The position numbers were made by a program, and so were the translations under genes. 64,000 bases of DNA from Guptibacillus hwajinpoensis (lineage in GTDB: Bacteria > Bacillota > Bacilli > Bacillales > Guptibacillaceae): NCBI RefSeq assembly GCF_020171785.1, contig NZ_JAIVAE010000005.1:59449-123448 (forward strand), read 5' to 3'. Below are positions 26,115-34,324 of the stretch, one piece after another (the first letter of the stretch is position 1; every line of letters starts with the position of its first letter). The notes below the pieces were generated by a model. That model was not told the DNA's origin. It worked only from the letters and a program-made list of their open reading frames with translations, and did not search any database.

Positions 26115-27533
26115 ATGAGGAAGAACAATCTTTCAGACAGATTAAACAAAATACTTCTTCTAACTTCTGATGTGCTTCTATTACTAGCAAGCATAATGAT
26201 AGCTAATTTACTCTATTTTAATTCTCCCACTATGTGGATATCTCTTAGAGAGATAACTTTCATAGTACCAATTTCTATTTTGTTGGTGACAATTGTATTT
26301 TTTTATTTTCTAGATTTGTATGCTGATTGGATCAGGAGGAGTATTAGTAAATTTGTGATTAATATTATTCTATCCTTATTACTTTCATCAGCTCTTACAC
26401 TAGTTGTGTTTTCTTTACTGCAAATACAAAATATTCCTAGTATAGCAGTCTGTCTTACATTGATTTTTCAACTAATCTTGATCATTGGCTCTCGTGTTCT
26501 TTATTGGTCTCTCTTAAAGTATTACAAGGGACAAAAAAATATGTTGATCATAGGCTCAGGTAGTAAACATGATGGTGAATTAGTTTACAAGGTGCTTAAC
26601 CATAATAAAGGTTGGTTTATTATACAAAATTTCATCCCAGTGTATAAAGAGATCAATTTAATAGATAACATTCAGGATACTGATATAGTCCTGTTATGCC
26701 CTTCACTTTCTTATACTGAAAAAAGTGAAATTATTTCTCAATGTTCAAGTAGAGGAATTGAAGTTATGGTTATACCAGAACTAACAGATTTATTTATATT
26801 AGAGTCCAATCCTCAGCAAATTGACGATACATTTGTATTATCTATTAAACCAGTTGAAATCACTTCCATTCAAAGGCATTTGAAAAGAGCTTTTGACCTT
26901 TTAATCAGTTCTTTCATTATAGTGCTTTGTTCTCCAATATTTCTCGTTTTATTTATAATTATTCCTTTAACTTCTAAAGGACCAGCCTTATATAAACAAG
27001 AACGATTAGGTGAAAATGAAAACCCATATCATATTTACAAATTCAGGAGCATGGTAGAAGAAGCTGAGAGATTAACAGGTCCAGCGTTAGCTATTGATAA
27101 TGACCCAAGAATAACTAGAGTTGGTAGGTGGATAAGATCTACCCGAATGGATGAACTCCCACAATTATTTAATATAATAAAAGGTGATATGAGTCTAGTT
27201 GGACCTAGACCTGAAAGGGCATTCTTTATTAATCAATTTAGAAATGATATTCCCAATTACTCCTATCGGATGTCTGTAAAGCCTGGCCTTACTGGGCTAG
27301 CACAAACCTTATCAAATTATACTACTTCAGTAGAAGATAAACTTAGGTATGATGTGTTTTATATTAAAAATTACTCACTCTCATTAGATTTGAAAATTTT
27401 AATTCAAACTTTATCTGTAATGCTACAACGAAATCAGGCTGAGGGCATAAAAAATTTAGATAAAGATTTAGAAGATAAACTTAAAAATGTTTTAGATCAG
27501 AAAGACGTGGAAGCTATCACCCAAACTCGTTAA
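26115..27533 (+). CDS. Undecaprenyl-phosphate glycosyl-1-phosphate transferase
   Basis: Priming enzyme that loads the first sugar phosphate on undecaprenyl phosphate. The 472-residue product has four N-terminal helices (about 10-120), a Rossmann-like middle domain (NMLIIGSGSKHDGELV), and a C-terminal bacterial sugar-transferase domain from about 255: KRAFDLLISS helix, KFRSMV, TRVGRWIRSTRMDELPQL, NIIKGDMSLVGPRPE, and KPGLTGLAQ. All catalytic motifs of the WbaP/CpsE type are intact. RBS AAGGAGG. It lies about 100 bp after the GT4 gene, so it may have an additional promoter. Confidence 0.92.
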   Translation: MRKNNLSDRLNKILLLTSDVLLLLASIMIANLLYFNSPTMWISLREITFIVPISILLVTIVFFYFLDLYADWIRRSISKFVINIILSLLLSSALTLVVFSLLQIQNIPSIAVCLTLIFQLILIIGSRVLYWSLLKYYKGQKNMLIIGSGSKHDGELVYKVLNHNKGWFIIQNFIPVYKEINLIDNIQDTDIVLLCPSLSYTEKSEIISQCSSRGIEVMVIPELTDLFILESNPQQIDDTFVLSIKPVEITSIQRHLKRAFDLLISSFIIVLCSPIFLVLFIIIPLTSKGPALYKQERLGENENPYHIYKFRSMVEEAERLTGPALAIDNDPRITRVGRWIRSTRMDELPQLFNIIKGDMSLVGPRPERAFFINQFRNDIPNYSYRMSVKPGLTGLAQTLSNYTTSVEDKLRYDVFYIKNYSLSLDLKILIQTLSVMLQRNQAEGIKNLDKDLEDKLKNVLDQKDVEAITQTR

Positions 27534-27557
27534 AAAAGTGAGGAAAGGAAGAATAAT

Positions 27558-28337
27558 ATGGATAAAAAAAACAAAAATGATCATCCATTAGTTTCCATAG
27601 TCACACCGTGTTATAATTCGGCATTTACAATAAAAGAAACGATTGATTCTGTGATATCCCAAACCTATGAAAATTGGGAGCATATTATTGTTGATGATTG
27701 CTCTATAGATAATTCAACAGATATTATCGCAGATGAACTGGCTCATGAACCTAGAATAAAATTAATAAAAATGAAATCAAATTCTGGAGCTGCAGCTGCA
27801 AGAAATATGGCGATTGAAAAATCACAAGGAAAATATATTGCATTTCTGGATAGTGATGATTTATGGCATCCTGAAAAGCTCTATAAGCAAGTCAAATTCA
27901 TGGAAGAAAATGATTTGTCGTTCTCTTTTACGAACTATAGAATTATAAAAGAAACGGGTGAAAGAACAAATAAAGTTGTTATCGGTCCTAAATCATTAGA
28001 TTATTATTATCTACTTAAAAATACTATAATTGGAACCCTAACAGTTATGTTAAATAGAGAAAAGATTGGTCCAATAAAAATGGTAGGGAATCTTAATTGC
28101 ACAGAAGATTTTGCATTATGGCTCGTCCTCTTAAAGAAAGGTCATCATGCACATCGTCTTAATGAAGAATTAGCTTATTATAGAAAGTCAAAACAATCTG
28201 ATTCAGGAAATAAGTTTAAGTCCGCTAAGAAAACTTGGAATACTTATCGGAGAACTCAAAAAATCAGCGTCATTAAAACCATGTGGTACTTCTCCCATTA
28301 TTCATTAAATGCTTATCGGAAGCATGCTAAATTATGA
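27558..28337 (+). CDS. Family 2 glycosyltransferase
   Basis: Cytoplasmic GT-A enzyme of 259 residues. It opens with PLVSIVTPCYNSAFTIKETI, then WEHIIVDDCSIDNS (nucleotide-binding Asp pair), GAAAARNMAIEKSQGKYIAF and LDSDDLWHPEKL, which carries the DxD metal motif (about 96-107). The C-terminal third contains the CTEDFALWLVLLKKG region with the likely base. It is the last biosynthetic gene of the locus and stops at a strong two-way terminator. Sugar specificity is unknown. Confidence 0.9.
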   Translation: MDKKNKNDHPLVSIVTPCYNSAFTIKETIDSVISQTYENWEHIIVDDCSIDNSTDIIADELAHEPRIKLIKMKSNSGAAAARNMAIEKSQGKYIAFLDSDDLWHPEKLYKQVKFMEENDLSFSFTNYRIIKETGERTNKVVIGPKSLDYYYLLKNTIIGTLTVMLNREKIGPIKMVGNLNCTEDFALWLVLLKKGHHAHRLNEELAYYRKSKQSDSGNKFKSAKKTWNTYRRTQKISVIKTMWYFSHYSLNAYRKHAKL

Positions 28338-28372
28338 AAAAAGTTAAGAAGGATATCCTTCTTAACTTTTTT
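28337..28372. terminator. Bidirectional terminator between convergent genes
   Basis: A perfect 36-nt palindrome: AAAAAAGTTAAGAAGGAT pairs with its complement ATCCTTCTTAACTTTTTT with no loop bases. T-runs on both strands serve the GT2 gene (plus) and the second beta-helix gene (minus). Confidence 0.9.
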
Positions 28373-28374
28373 TA

Positions 28375-29358
28375 TTAATCTATGAGGGAAAACTCGTTTG
28401 CTTTACCTTCATTCTGAATTAATTGTGAATTTATATTAAAGTTAATCGTATTATGATTTGTATTAGGTGTTAGTTTTATAATTGGGTTGCTGTGAGCTAA
28501 GGTTTGTACATCCCATATAACTCCGTCGAATTTATTTTCTGAACCATCAATATTCAATACTTCGTTCGTTTTTTCGCTTAGCTGAATCTGCAGGTTCGTA
28601 AACATATTCCCACTTGATTCATTCGGGACCGTTATCCCGCCATCAAATACAATGAAATTTTCACATTCTTCTAAGGTGAAGTTTTCGAATCTGTTGCCAT
28701 TGATCCAACTATAATCGCCATTTCCTGGATCCTTCGTTTGAAGCTTAACCCCCGTTGAAAACCCTGAGATAGTAATGTTTTTAAAATTAATAAATGATAT
28801 ATAATGAGAAGGTCCACTAGCAAACAAAGAGAGTGCTGTTCCTGTGATTTCACCAGATGAGTTTAACAACTTTAGATCGTGAATCTCAGTCGTTTCCCAT
28901 ATTCCATAAAACTGATTTTTTCCATCTAAAGACAGGACACTAGAATTAAAATTTGAGCTAATAATCTCAATAATGCCTCCACTAATAGAAGCATTCTTCT
29001 CTAATTCAATCGCATCAAAATCCCCATTTATCTGCAAACGAGTATTATATCCAAGAGTAAATTTAACTCCTTCTTTAATTAAAATCGGAGAGGAGATGAT
29101 GTATGATTTGTTATCTTGTAATATAACTTCGGAGACATTCATATTTGCAGTTTTATTTATCGCATTTTGAATCGCCTTCGTGTCATCAGATTTTCCATCT
29201 CCCTTTGCTCCAAATTCTTCGACCTTTACGGAATCCGAATTATTGATGTTAGTGGTAGAGGTAGTATTGAAATTATTTGCAATTATCACACTGACAACTG
29301 TTACTATTAAAATTGTTATTACTCCCAAAAATATCGTGTTTGTTTTTAAGAACCTCAA
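28375..29358 (-). CDS. Membrane-anchored or exported beta-helix (pectate lyase 3-like) protein
   Basis: A 327-residue protein with an N-terminal signal/anchor helix (TIFLGVITILIVTVVSVIIA, about 8-27), a Thr/Asn/Ser linker, then VEEFGAKGDGKSDDTKAIQN, the standard opening of pectate-lyase-superfamily-3 domains, and short beta repeats to the end. Start is TTG 29358. It is a paralogue of the signal-less protein at 18691-19539, and the two bracket the locus. It faces the biosynthetic genes and has a SinR-type palindrome upstream, so it should be expressed together with them. A role in binding, trimming or releasing the polymer at the cell surface is inferred. Confidence 0.7.
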   Translation of the reverse strand: MRFLKTNTIFLGVITILIVTVVSVIIANNFNTTSTTNINNSDSVKVEEFGAKGDGKSDDTKAIQNAINKTANMNVSEVILQDNKSYIISSPILIKEGVKFTLGYNTRLQINGDFDAIELEKNASISGGIIEIISSNFNSSVLSLDGKNQFYGIWETTEIHDLKLLNSSGEITGTALSLFASGPSHYISFINFKNITISGFSTGVKLQTKDPGNGDYSWINGNRFENFTLEECENFIVFDGGITVPNESSGNMFTNLQIQLSEKTNEVLNIDGSENKFDGVIWDVQTLAHSNPIIKLTPNTNHNTINFNINSQLIQNEGKANEFSLID

Positions 29359-29411
29359 GAAAAGACCAGCCCCTTATATAATTATTCGTAATTGAATTAT
29401 ATACCATTTTT

Positions 29412-29429
29412 CGTTCTTTTTATAGAACG
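29412..29429 (-). promoter_or_regulatory. SinR-type operator before the exported beta-helix gene
   Basis: CGTTCTTTTTATAGAACG: inverted half-sites GTTCT and AGAAC with an AT-rich centre, about 54 bp from the start. On the minus strand a TATAAT-like -10 lies between it and the gene, so the site would cover the -35 region. Confidence 0.6.
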
Positions 29430-29605
29430 GAAGAGTGATTCACATAAGTTTTACATAATTTATTTAGCTTAATTTAATTGGTATTTGGTGAGATAAATAA
29501 ATATATTTTTTGAATTCAAAGGCAGGTACACACTTTAAACAGAGCTTACAAAATAGTGGTAGTCAAAAGAAATGTTTTTATTATGGGGGAAATGATTGAT
29601 AAAAA

Positions 29606-29650
29606 GAAACCAGGTAAGCTATTTACTACAAATTAGCTCACCTGGTTTTT
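29606..29650. terminator. Terminator hairpin downstream of the MFS gene
   Basis: AAACCAGGTAAGCT pairs with AGCTCACCTGGTTT (one mismatch). T-run on the plus strand; on the minus strand it lies about 55 bp after the stop of the transporter gene. The rest of 29430-29700 shows nothing else. Confidence 0.6.
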
Positions 29651-29705
29651 GTTGTTTATAAGATGGTAGATAAAAGTCCTTTTATTAGTTGCAATTTAAG
29701 CATCT

Positions 29706-31067
29706 CTACTTCGCATAAGTCTCCCTAATAATCGGCACAGCCAACGCCCCAACCACAAGGAACACACCTGAAAGCAAGATCATAAACGGCATAGAAGATC
29801 CAATCAGTGGGAACAAGACGAAACTTAAGCATGATGCGATAATTTGTGGCAAACAAATACTACCGTTAAACAGCCCAAGGTATGTACCCATGTTTTTGCC
29901 TTTCAGCGCGTTCGTTAGGATTGTGAATGGGAAGGTCATCATTGCGGCCCATGCAATTCCGATTAATGTAAAGGAAATAACGAGTGCCCATTGATTGTGA
30001 ACGAAGAAGACCGATCCAAATCCGATTCCCCCTAGCAATAAGCTAATCGAGTAGTAGAACTTCCGTGAATTATTTGGAATTCGGGATAAGGCGAGAGACC
30101 AGAGTACTGCGCCAATCGACTGAACCGCTGTTAAAATCCCAAACCAGTTTCCTGCATCTTGGTATGCTGCACTAGAAGGATCGCTCGTATTCCAAACGTT
30201 TAACGCAATCGCACCTGTGCCATACGTCCACAAGTATTGAAAGCCCATCCAACAAAAGAGTTGAACGAGGGTAACGGTCCAAAATACTTTTGGAGCGCTT
30301 CCAAGTAATTTGAAAATGTTTACTTTCTCTTTCGTTGATTCTTTCGTAATGCCGTGATAAACGGCAAATTCATCTGGTGTATACTCTTTTACTTTCAATA
30401 CGGTCACGAGACTACAAATGATTAAAACACCTGCACCGGCATAAAATGAAATGACAACAGATTGAGGGATAACCCCTTTTGGCGCACTATTTGATACACC
30501 TAGAAGTGTTAACGCAAAAGGAAAAATACTTGCCAATACAGCACCGCTATTTGATAGAAAGCTTTGGATCGAATACGCAAAACCTTTTTGTTCTTTGTTT
30601 ACCATATCCCCAACCATCATTTTAAAAGGCTGCATCGCCATGTTTGATGAGACATCCATAAACAGAATGGCGATCGCTCCAAACGTCATGGCTGTCACGG
30701 CCGTAAATCCGAAACTACCAGAGTTCGGCAAGAGACACATCACAATGACAGCAACAACAGCGCCAACGAGTAAATAAGGAATTCGTCGTCCAAGCCCTGG
30801 GATCCAGGTCCGGTCTGAGAAATAACCAACTAACGGTTGGACGATTAGTCCAGCGAGTGGTGGTAAGATAAAGAACAATCCGAGATTATGAGGATCGGCT
30901 CCAAGTGTTTGGAAAATTCGTCCCATGTTTGCACTTTGCAATGAGAAGGCCATCTGAACACCTAAAAAACCGAAACTAATCAACCAAATTGTTGTGAGAG
31001 GCAAAGCGGGTAGTTCTTTCTGATATCGTTTTTCACTGGATGTGACGACTTGTTCTTGTAACATCAT
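29706..31067 (-). CDS. MFS sugar transporter (SLC45/maltose-sucrose type)
   Basis: Twelve-helix permease of 453 residues. It opens in the SLC45 manner (WLISFGFLGVQMAFSLQSAN), has LPPLAGLIVQPLVGYFSDRT with the conserved RxGRRxP-type loop (GLGRRIPYLLVGA), and an inserted central loop before LLGSAPKVFWTVTLVQLFCW. Related Bacillus proteins carry maltose or sucrose with protons. AGGAGG precedes the tandem ATG codons. It is a single gene; two LacI-type palindromes in the upstream region suggest control by a LacI-family sugar regulator encoded elsewhere. The actual sugar is not known. Confidence 0.85.
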   Translation of the reverse strand: MMLQEQVVTSSEKRYQKELPALPLTTIWLISFGFLGVQMAFSLQSANMGRIFQTLGADPHNLGLFFILPPLAGLIVQPLVGYFSDRTWIPGLGRRIPYLLVGAVVAVIVMCLLPNSGSFGFTAVTAMTFGAIAILFMDVSSNMAMQPFKMMVGDMVNKEQKGFAYSIQSFLSNSGAVLASIFPFALTLLGVSNSAPKGVIPQSVVISFYAGAGVLIICSLVTVLKVKEYTPDEFAVYHGITKESTKEKVNIFKLLGSAPKVFWTVTLVQLFCWMGFQYLWTYGTGAIALNVWNTSDPSSAAYQDAGNWFGILTAVQSIGAVLWSLALSRIPNNSRKFYYSISLLLGGIGFGSVFFVHNQWALVISFTLIGIAWAAMMTFPFTILTNALKGKNMGTYLGLFNGSICLPQIIASCLSFVLFPLIGSSMPFMILLSGVFLVVGALAVPIIRETYAK

Positions 31068-31124
31068 TTCCTCCTATGTATGGATAGATTTTGTAGAAAT
31101 ATGCTATGAAAATGTGAAAACAAT

Positions 31125-31346
31125 GCAATCGCTTGCACATGAATAGAAAAATAAATGCTGCACTCGCAGGTCGTTGCGAACAGCTTTTGATCGACTTGTT
31201 TCATAATAGGAATACTTTACTGGCAATGATTTCACTCTAAAACTGTGAATTTTCAAGTGAAGTACTAAAGGGATACTTCATTAAACTGATAAAGCGTTTT
31301 CCTTGAATAGTATATACCAGATGATAGCGTTTACGCAACCGTTTGC
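31125..31346. promoter_or_regulatory. Two LacI-family operator palindromes
   Basis: GCAATCGCTTGC (31125-31136) and GCAACCGTTTGC (31335-31346) match the LacI/GalR pattern GCAAnCGnTTGC. The first is about 58 bp before the transporter start, the second 210 bp further away, a spacing that would allow looping. The rest of 31068-31468 holds the divergent promoters and no gene. Confidence 0.6.
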
Positions 31347-31468
31347 ATTAAAATTAATGTGACGATCAAGTTAAAACAGATTTTCTGTCTGTTACTCATT
31401 CACTTGTAACTTTTCCCTTTTTTAACCGTATATAAAGTTGTCAATGTACTCGAAAGAAGGTTGATCTT

Positions 31469-33100
31469 ATGAAAAAGGTGCTAAGTGTATGTGTCTTATT
31501 TCTAATTTTGTTCATTCCAACGCATGTATGGGCTGTTGAGTTTTCGATTGAATCGACCGATATCGAAGCTCAACTACGCGAGGACGGTCAGGTAGATGTA
31601 ACAGAAAGCCACACTTATGAATTTGAAGGAGATTTTAACGGCATTACAAGAACACTTATCCCGAAAGAGAATACGACGATTCATCACTTCCAAGCTTCTG
31701 AAAATGGGGAGAATCTTAAAGTGAAGAAGGAGGGGAATCTGTACAAAGTTTATCGTGATGGCTCAGATGAAACCGTCACGGTCGATATTACTTACACTGT
31801 CAGTCAAGGTGTGGAACGGTTTGAAGATGTTGCCCAGTTCTATTATCCTTTTTTCGATGATAGTAATGAGACCACCTATGAAAATATGCGCATCACGGTT
31901 GTTCCGCCCAAACATACTGATGTGAAAGCAGCCTATGGATATGATGAAGCTTATGAGACTGTCGAAACAATTGATGAGGGGACGGTCGTTTTCAATTTAG
32001 GAGAAGTAGCGAGTGAGGAGAACGGAGATATTCGTGTTGCATATGATGCCTCTCTTTTTTCAGAAGCCCCTTTGATAGCCGAAAAGCCGATGCTCGATAA
32101 CATTATTGCGGAGAAAGAAAAAATGGATGCAGAAGTTGCCGCAAAAATGGAAGCAAGAAAGCAATGGGCTGGAGTTGCACCTGTGATTGTTGTTGGTTTG
32201 CTTCTAATTGCAGTTGGGTTGATCGTTCAAGCCATCAGAAAAAGGTGGATGACCGGGATTGAAATCAAACGACAGCTTAGTGGAAATGGGCGCTTTCCAG
32301 ATACGGAAATGAGCCTGCCTGCGACTCTTTTATTTACAGGCGGAAGTCTTAAAGCATCAGCGATTATCGCTTCATTGCTTGAACTCGTTCGAAAAGGGAA
32401 CGTCAAGAAGGTTTCAGATGAAGCATTTGAACTTGTAAGTAGGAAGACAGATTTTAGACATGAAACGAGATTAATGGAGTGGTTGTTTGATGATATAGCC
32501 GATGACACGACTTTTCATGTTGATGATTTGGACAGCTATGTGAAAGAGAAGAAGAACCACGAAAAATTCCAAAGCAGTGTCTCAAGCTGGAAGGAAGCGG
32601 TTAGGAGAGAAGTAAAACAACATGATCTAACAGAAAAAGCAAAGAGTACCCGCTGGATCTCAGGGTTATCTGCCCTCGTATCCTTCACCAGTATCTTTTT
32701 GTTTGCTTATCATCGTCTCTTTCTCTGGATGTTTGCGGTTGTTCTGCTATTTCTCTTCTTCCTCATCTTTGCCGTAGCGTATCGACCGTTAAATGAAAAG
32801 GGAAGAAGAATCAAGGAAACGCTGACACCATTGAAGGTGAGCGATGAATGGAAATCGTGGAGTGAAGAGGAGCAAGTTCCAGCACTTCTCTATCAAATCG
32901 GAGCAGGAAAGCGAAAAATGTCCGCTAGCTTTGCTACTTCCTCACAAAGTAATGAATGGATGATTTACCTTCTTCTAGCTGAAACGTTTCAATCAGGCTT
33001 TGAGAAAGCCGATCAGACCACTGCCGTATCCGCTGCTGGTACTGGAGGAGGCGGTGGATCAGGTGCAGGTGGTGGGGGAGGAGGATCGGGAGCTTTTTAG
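31469..33100 (+). CDS. DUF2207 membrane protein
   Basis: Exported membrane protein of 543 residues with a signal peptide (ending about THVWA, residue 22), an outer beta-rich DUF2207 domain to about residue 205, a membrane helix (VAPVIVVGLLLIAVGLIVQA, about 235-254), a cytoplasmic domain, a hairpin of two helices (about 396-440), and a C-terminal tail of Gly/Ser repeats ending GGGGSGAF. This layout and Gly-rich tail are typical of the family. Function is unknown; the family is often linked to envelope stress or surface properties but this is weak. It is transcribed alone. Confidence 0.85.
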   Translation: MKKVLSVCVLFLILFIPTHVWAVEFSIESTDIEAQLREDGQVDVTESHTYEFEGDFNGITRTLIPKENTTIHHFQASENGENLKVKKEGNLYKVYRDGSDETVTVDITYTVSQGVERFEDVAQFYYPFFDDSNETTYENMRITVVPPKHTDVKAAYGYDEAYETVETIDEGTVVFNLGEVASEENGDIRVAYDASLFSEAPLIAEKPMLDNIIAEKEKMDAEVAAKMEARKQWAGVAPVIVVGLLLIAVGLIVQAIRKRWMTGIEIKRQLSGNGRFPDTEMSLPATLLFTGGSLKASAIIASLLELVRKGNVKKVSDEAFELVSRKTDFRHETRLMEWLFDDIADDTTFHVDDLDSYVKEKKNHEKFQSSVSSWKEAVRREVKQHDLTEKAKSTRWISGLSALVSFTSIFLFAYHRLFLWMFAVVLLFLFFLIFAVAYRPLNEKGRRIKETLTPLKVSDEWKSWSEEEQVPALLYQIGAGKRKMSASFATSSQSNEWMIYLLLAETFQSGFEKADQTTAVSAAGTGGGGGSGAGGGGGGSGAF

Positions 33101-33112
33101 GAAAAGAACGTA

Positions 33113-33158
33113 AAAAAACCAGGTGCTAATCGGCTTATTGATTAGGTTACCTGGTTTT
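33113..33158 (+). terminator. Terminator after the DUF2207 gene
   Basis: AAAACCAGGT plus AATC pairs with GATT and ACCTGGTTTT, followed by TTCCC. Confidence 0.75.
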
Positions 33159-33203
33159 TCCCATTTAAGTTCAATTGTAAAATTAAAATGACAAAAGCAT
33201 TCA

Positions 33204-33923
33204 TTAATAAAACATCGGTATAAAAATCATCTGCATCCCAACATGGGCCATCATATGAGAAAGCACGCTAAACCAAAATCCATGCTTCCAATAAAGGTAG
33301 CCGAAAAACATGCCTCCGATTCCGTTTAAGAGAATGGCTCTGGTTGTAACTAGGAAGCTTAATTCTCCAAAGATCAATGCATTTGCTGGTAAGTGACCAA
33401 CCGCAAAAAGGAGGCTTGTGAGAATGATAGCAAGCCAGTAGGATTTGTTGGATGGGTTTTTCCCTTTTCGAAGTTTGCTAATGAGAAAAATGATGAGCGT
33501 CATGCCGAATAAGCGCATCATCACTTCTTCTACAACGCCTCCATAAAAAACGCCCCCAAGTAGGCCTGATAACGAAAAAGCTGGAGGGTTCGTTTCTAAT
33601 TCGGGAAGAAATTTAGAAAAAAGGGCGGCATCACCCGCGATAATCATAAACCCTGTCAGAAGTCCAAATAAAATTGCAAGACCTGCGCCTCTCCGTGCCT
33701 TCGAATGAGCGATTAGCTGAAAAGAAGTCTTTTTTTGAAGCAGCAAGCCGATCAGACTGAGGACGAAAGTGATTACTCCTGCTTGAATTGTGAGGGCTAA
33801 ACTAAGCACGTTTTCATCTGGCAGCTCGATCGTACCGCTAAGATCTAATCCCTGTGCCACAAAGTATCCGCCGATAGCACCGAGTAAGGCTAATAAAGCA
33901 CTTACTAATAGCGTTTTCTTCAT
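33204..33923 (-). CDS. CPBP (CAAX/Abi) intramembrane metalloprotease
   Basis: Membrane protease of 239 residues with about seven helices. CPBP motifs are present in order: EEVMMRLFG (EExxxR, motif 1), FAVGHLPAN (FxxxH, motif 2) and HMMAHVGMQ (HxxxB-type, motif 3). The true start is ATG 33923 (MKKTLLVSALLALLG), behind GGAGAG; an open frame extends further upstream but overlaps the preceding gene. It follows a regulator fragment by 7 bp, an arrangement seen where ArsR-type regulators control a CPBP gene. Such proteins are linked to bacteriocin self-immunity or membrane-protein processing; which applies here is unknown. Confidence 0.85.
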   Translation of the reverse strand: MKKTLLVSALLALLGAIGGYFVAQGLDLSGTIELPDENVLSLALTIQAGVITFVLSLIGLLLQKKTSFQLIAHSKARRGAGLAILFGLLTGFMIIAGDAALFSKFLPELETNPPAFSLSGLLGGVFYGGVVEEVMMRLFGMTLIIFLISKLRKGKNPSNKSYWLAIILTSLLFAVGHLPANALIFGELSFLVTTRAILLNGIGGMFFGYLYWKHGFWFSVLSHMMAHVGMQMIFIPMFY

Positions 33924-33930
33924 GTTACAC

Positions 33931-34251
33931 TCACTCTCCTTCGTTCCACTTTTCGACAGGTTCAAGCAGAAAGATTTGAACCATATGGATGGTGCGCTGG
34001 TCCTTGTTCGTTTTTCTAGCATTGTATTTCTTGTAGACGTCGATGAGTTCATTTCGCGTGTGGTGGAATTCGTCTTCCGTCAAATGAAGTTCGACCTGGT
34101 TGAAACCAAAAGGATCTTTTTCAATCGTGTGATCACTTTTAATGTATGCTTCCGTTTTGTTTAGTAAGTCAAAATAGAGTGAGGTTAGTAGCTGTATTTG
34201 CTCATCTTCAGTCATGGTCTTGAAATCACCTGCGTTGATTCTCGGTTGCAT
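33931..34251 (-). pseudogene. C-terminal part of an ArsR-type regulator without its HTH
   Basis: A 106-residue frame (ATG 34251, MQPRINAGDFKTM) whose body, EDEQIQLLTSLYFDLLNKTEAYI and HLTEDEFHHTRNELIDVYKKY, resembles the C-terminal region of Bacillaceae ArsR-family regulators with about 190 residues. The N-terminal winged helix is absent: the frame opens with text that does not look like an HTH, and the next gene ends only 11 bp before the longest possible frame. I infer a decapitated regulator. It still sits directly before the CPBP protease gene it presumably once controlled. Confidence 0.5.
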
Positions 34252-34324
34252 CGCCCGCCTTTCGCGAGATATATGAAAGGCAAGAGGCGCCCATCCTATA
34301 GTTGGATGATTCACCTGACCTTAA

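Noticed and set aside
31125..31346. Reading the two GCAA-CG-TTGC palindromes as CcpA cre sites
   Set aside because: They match the symmetric LacI/GalR pattern better than TGWAANCGNTNWCA, so a specific sugar regulator is preferred, although CcpA binding is not excluded.
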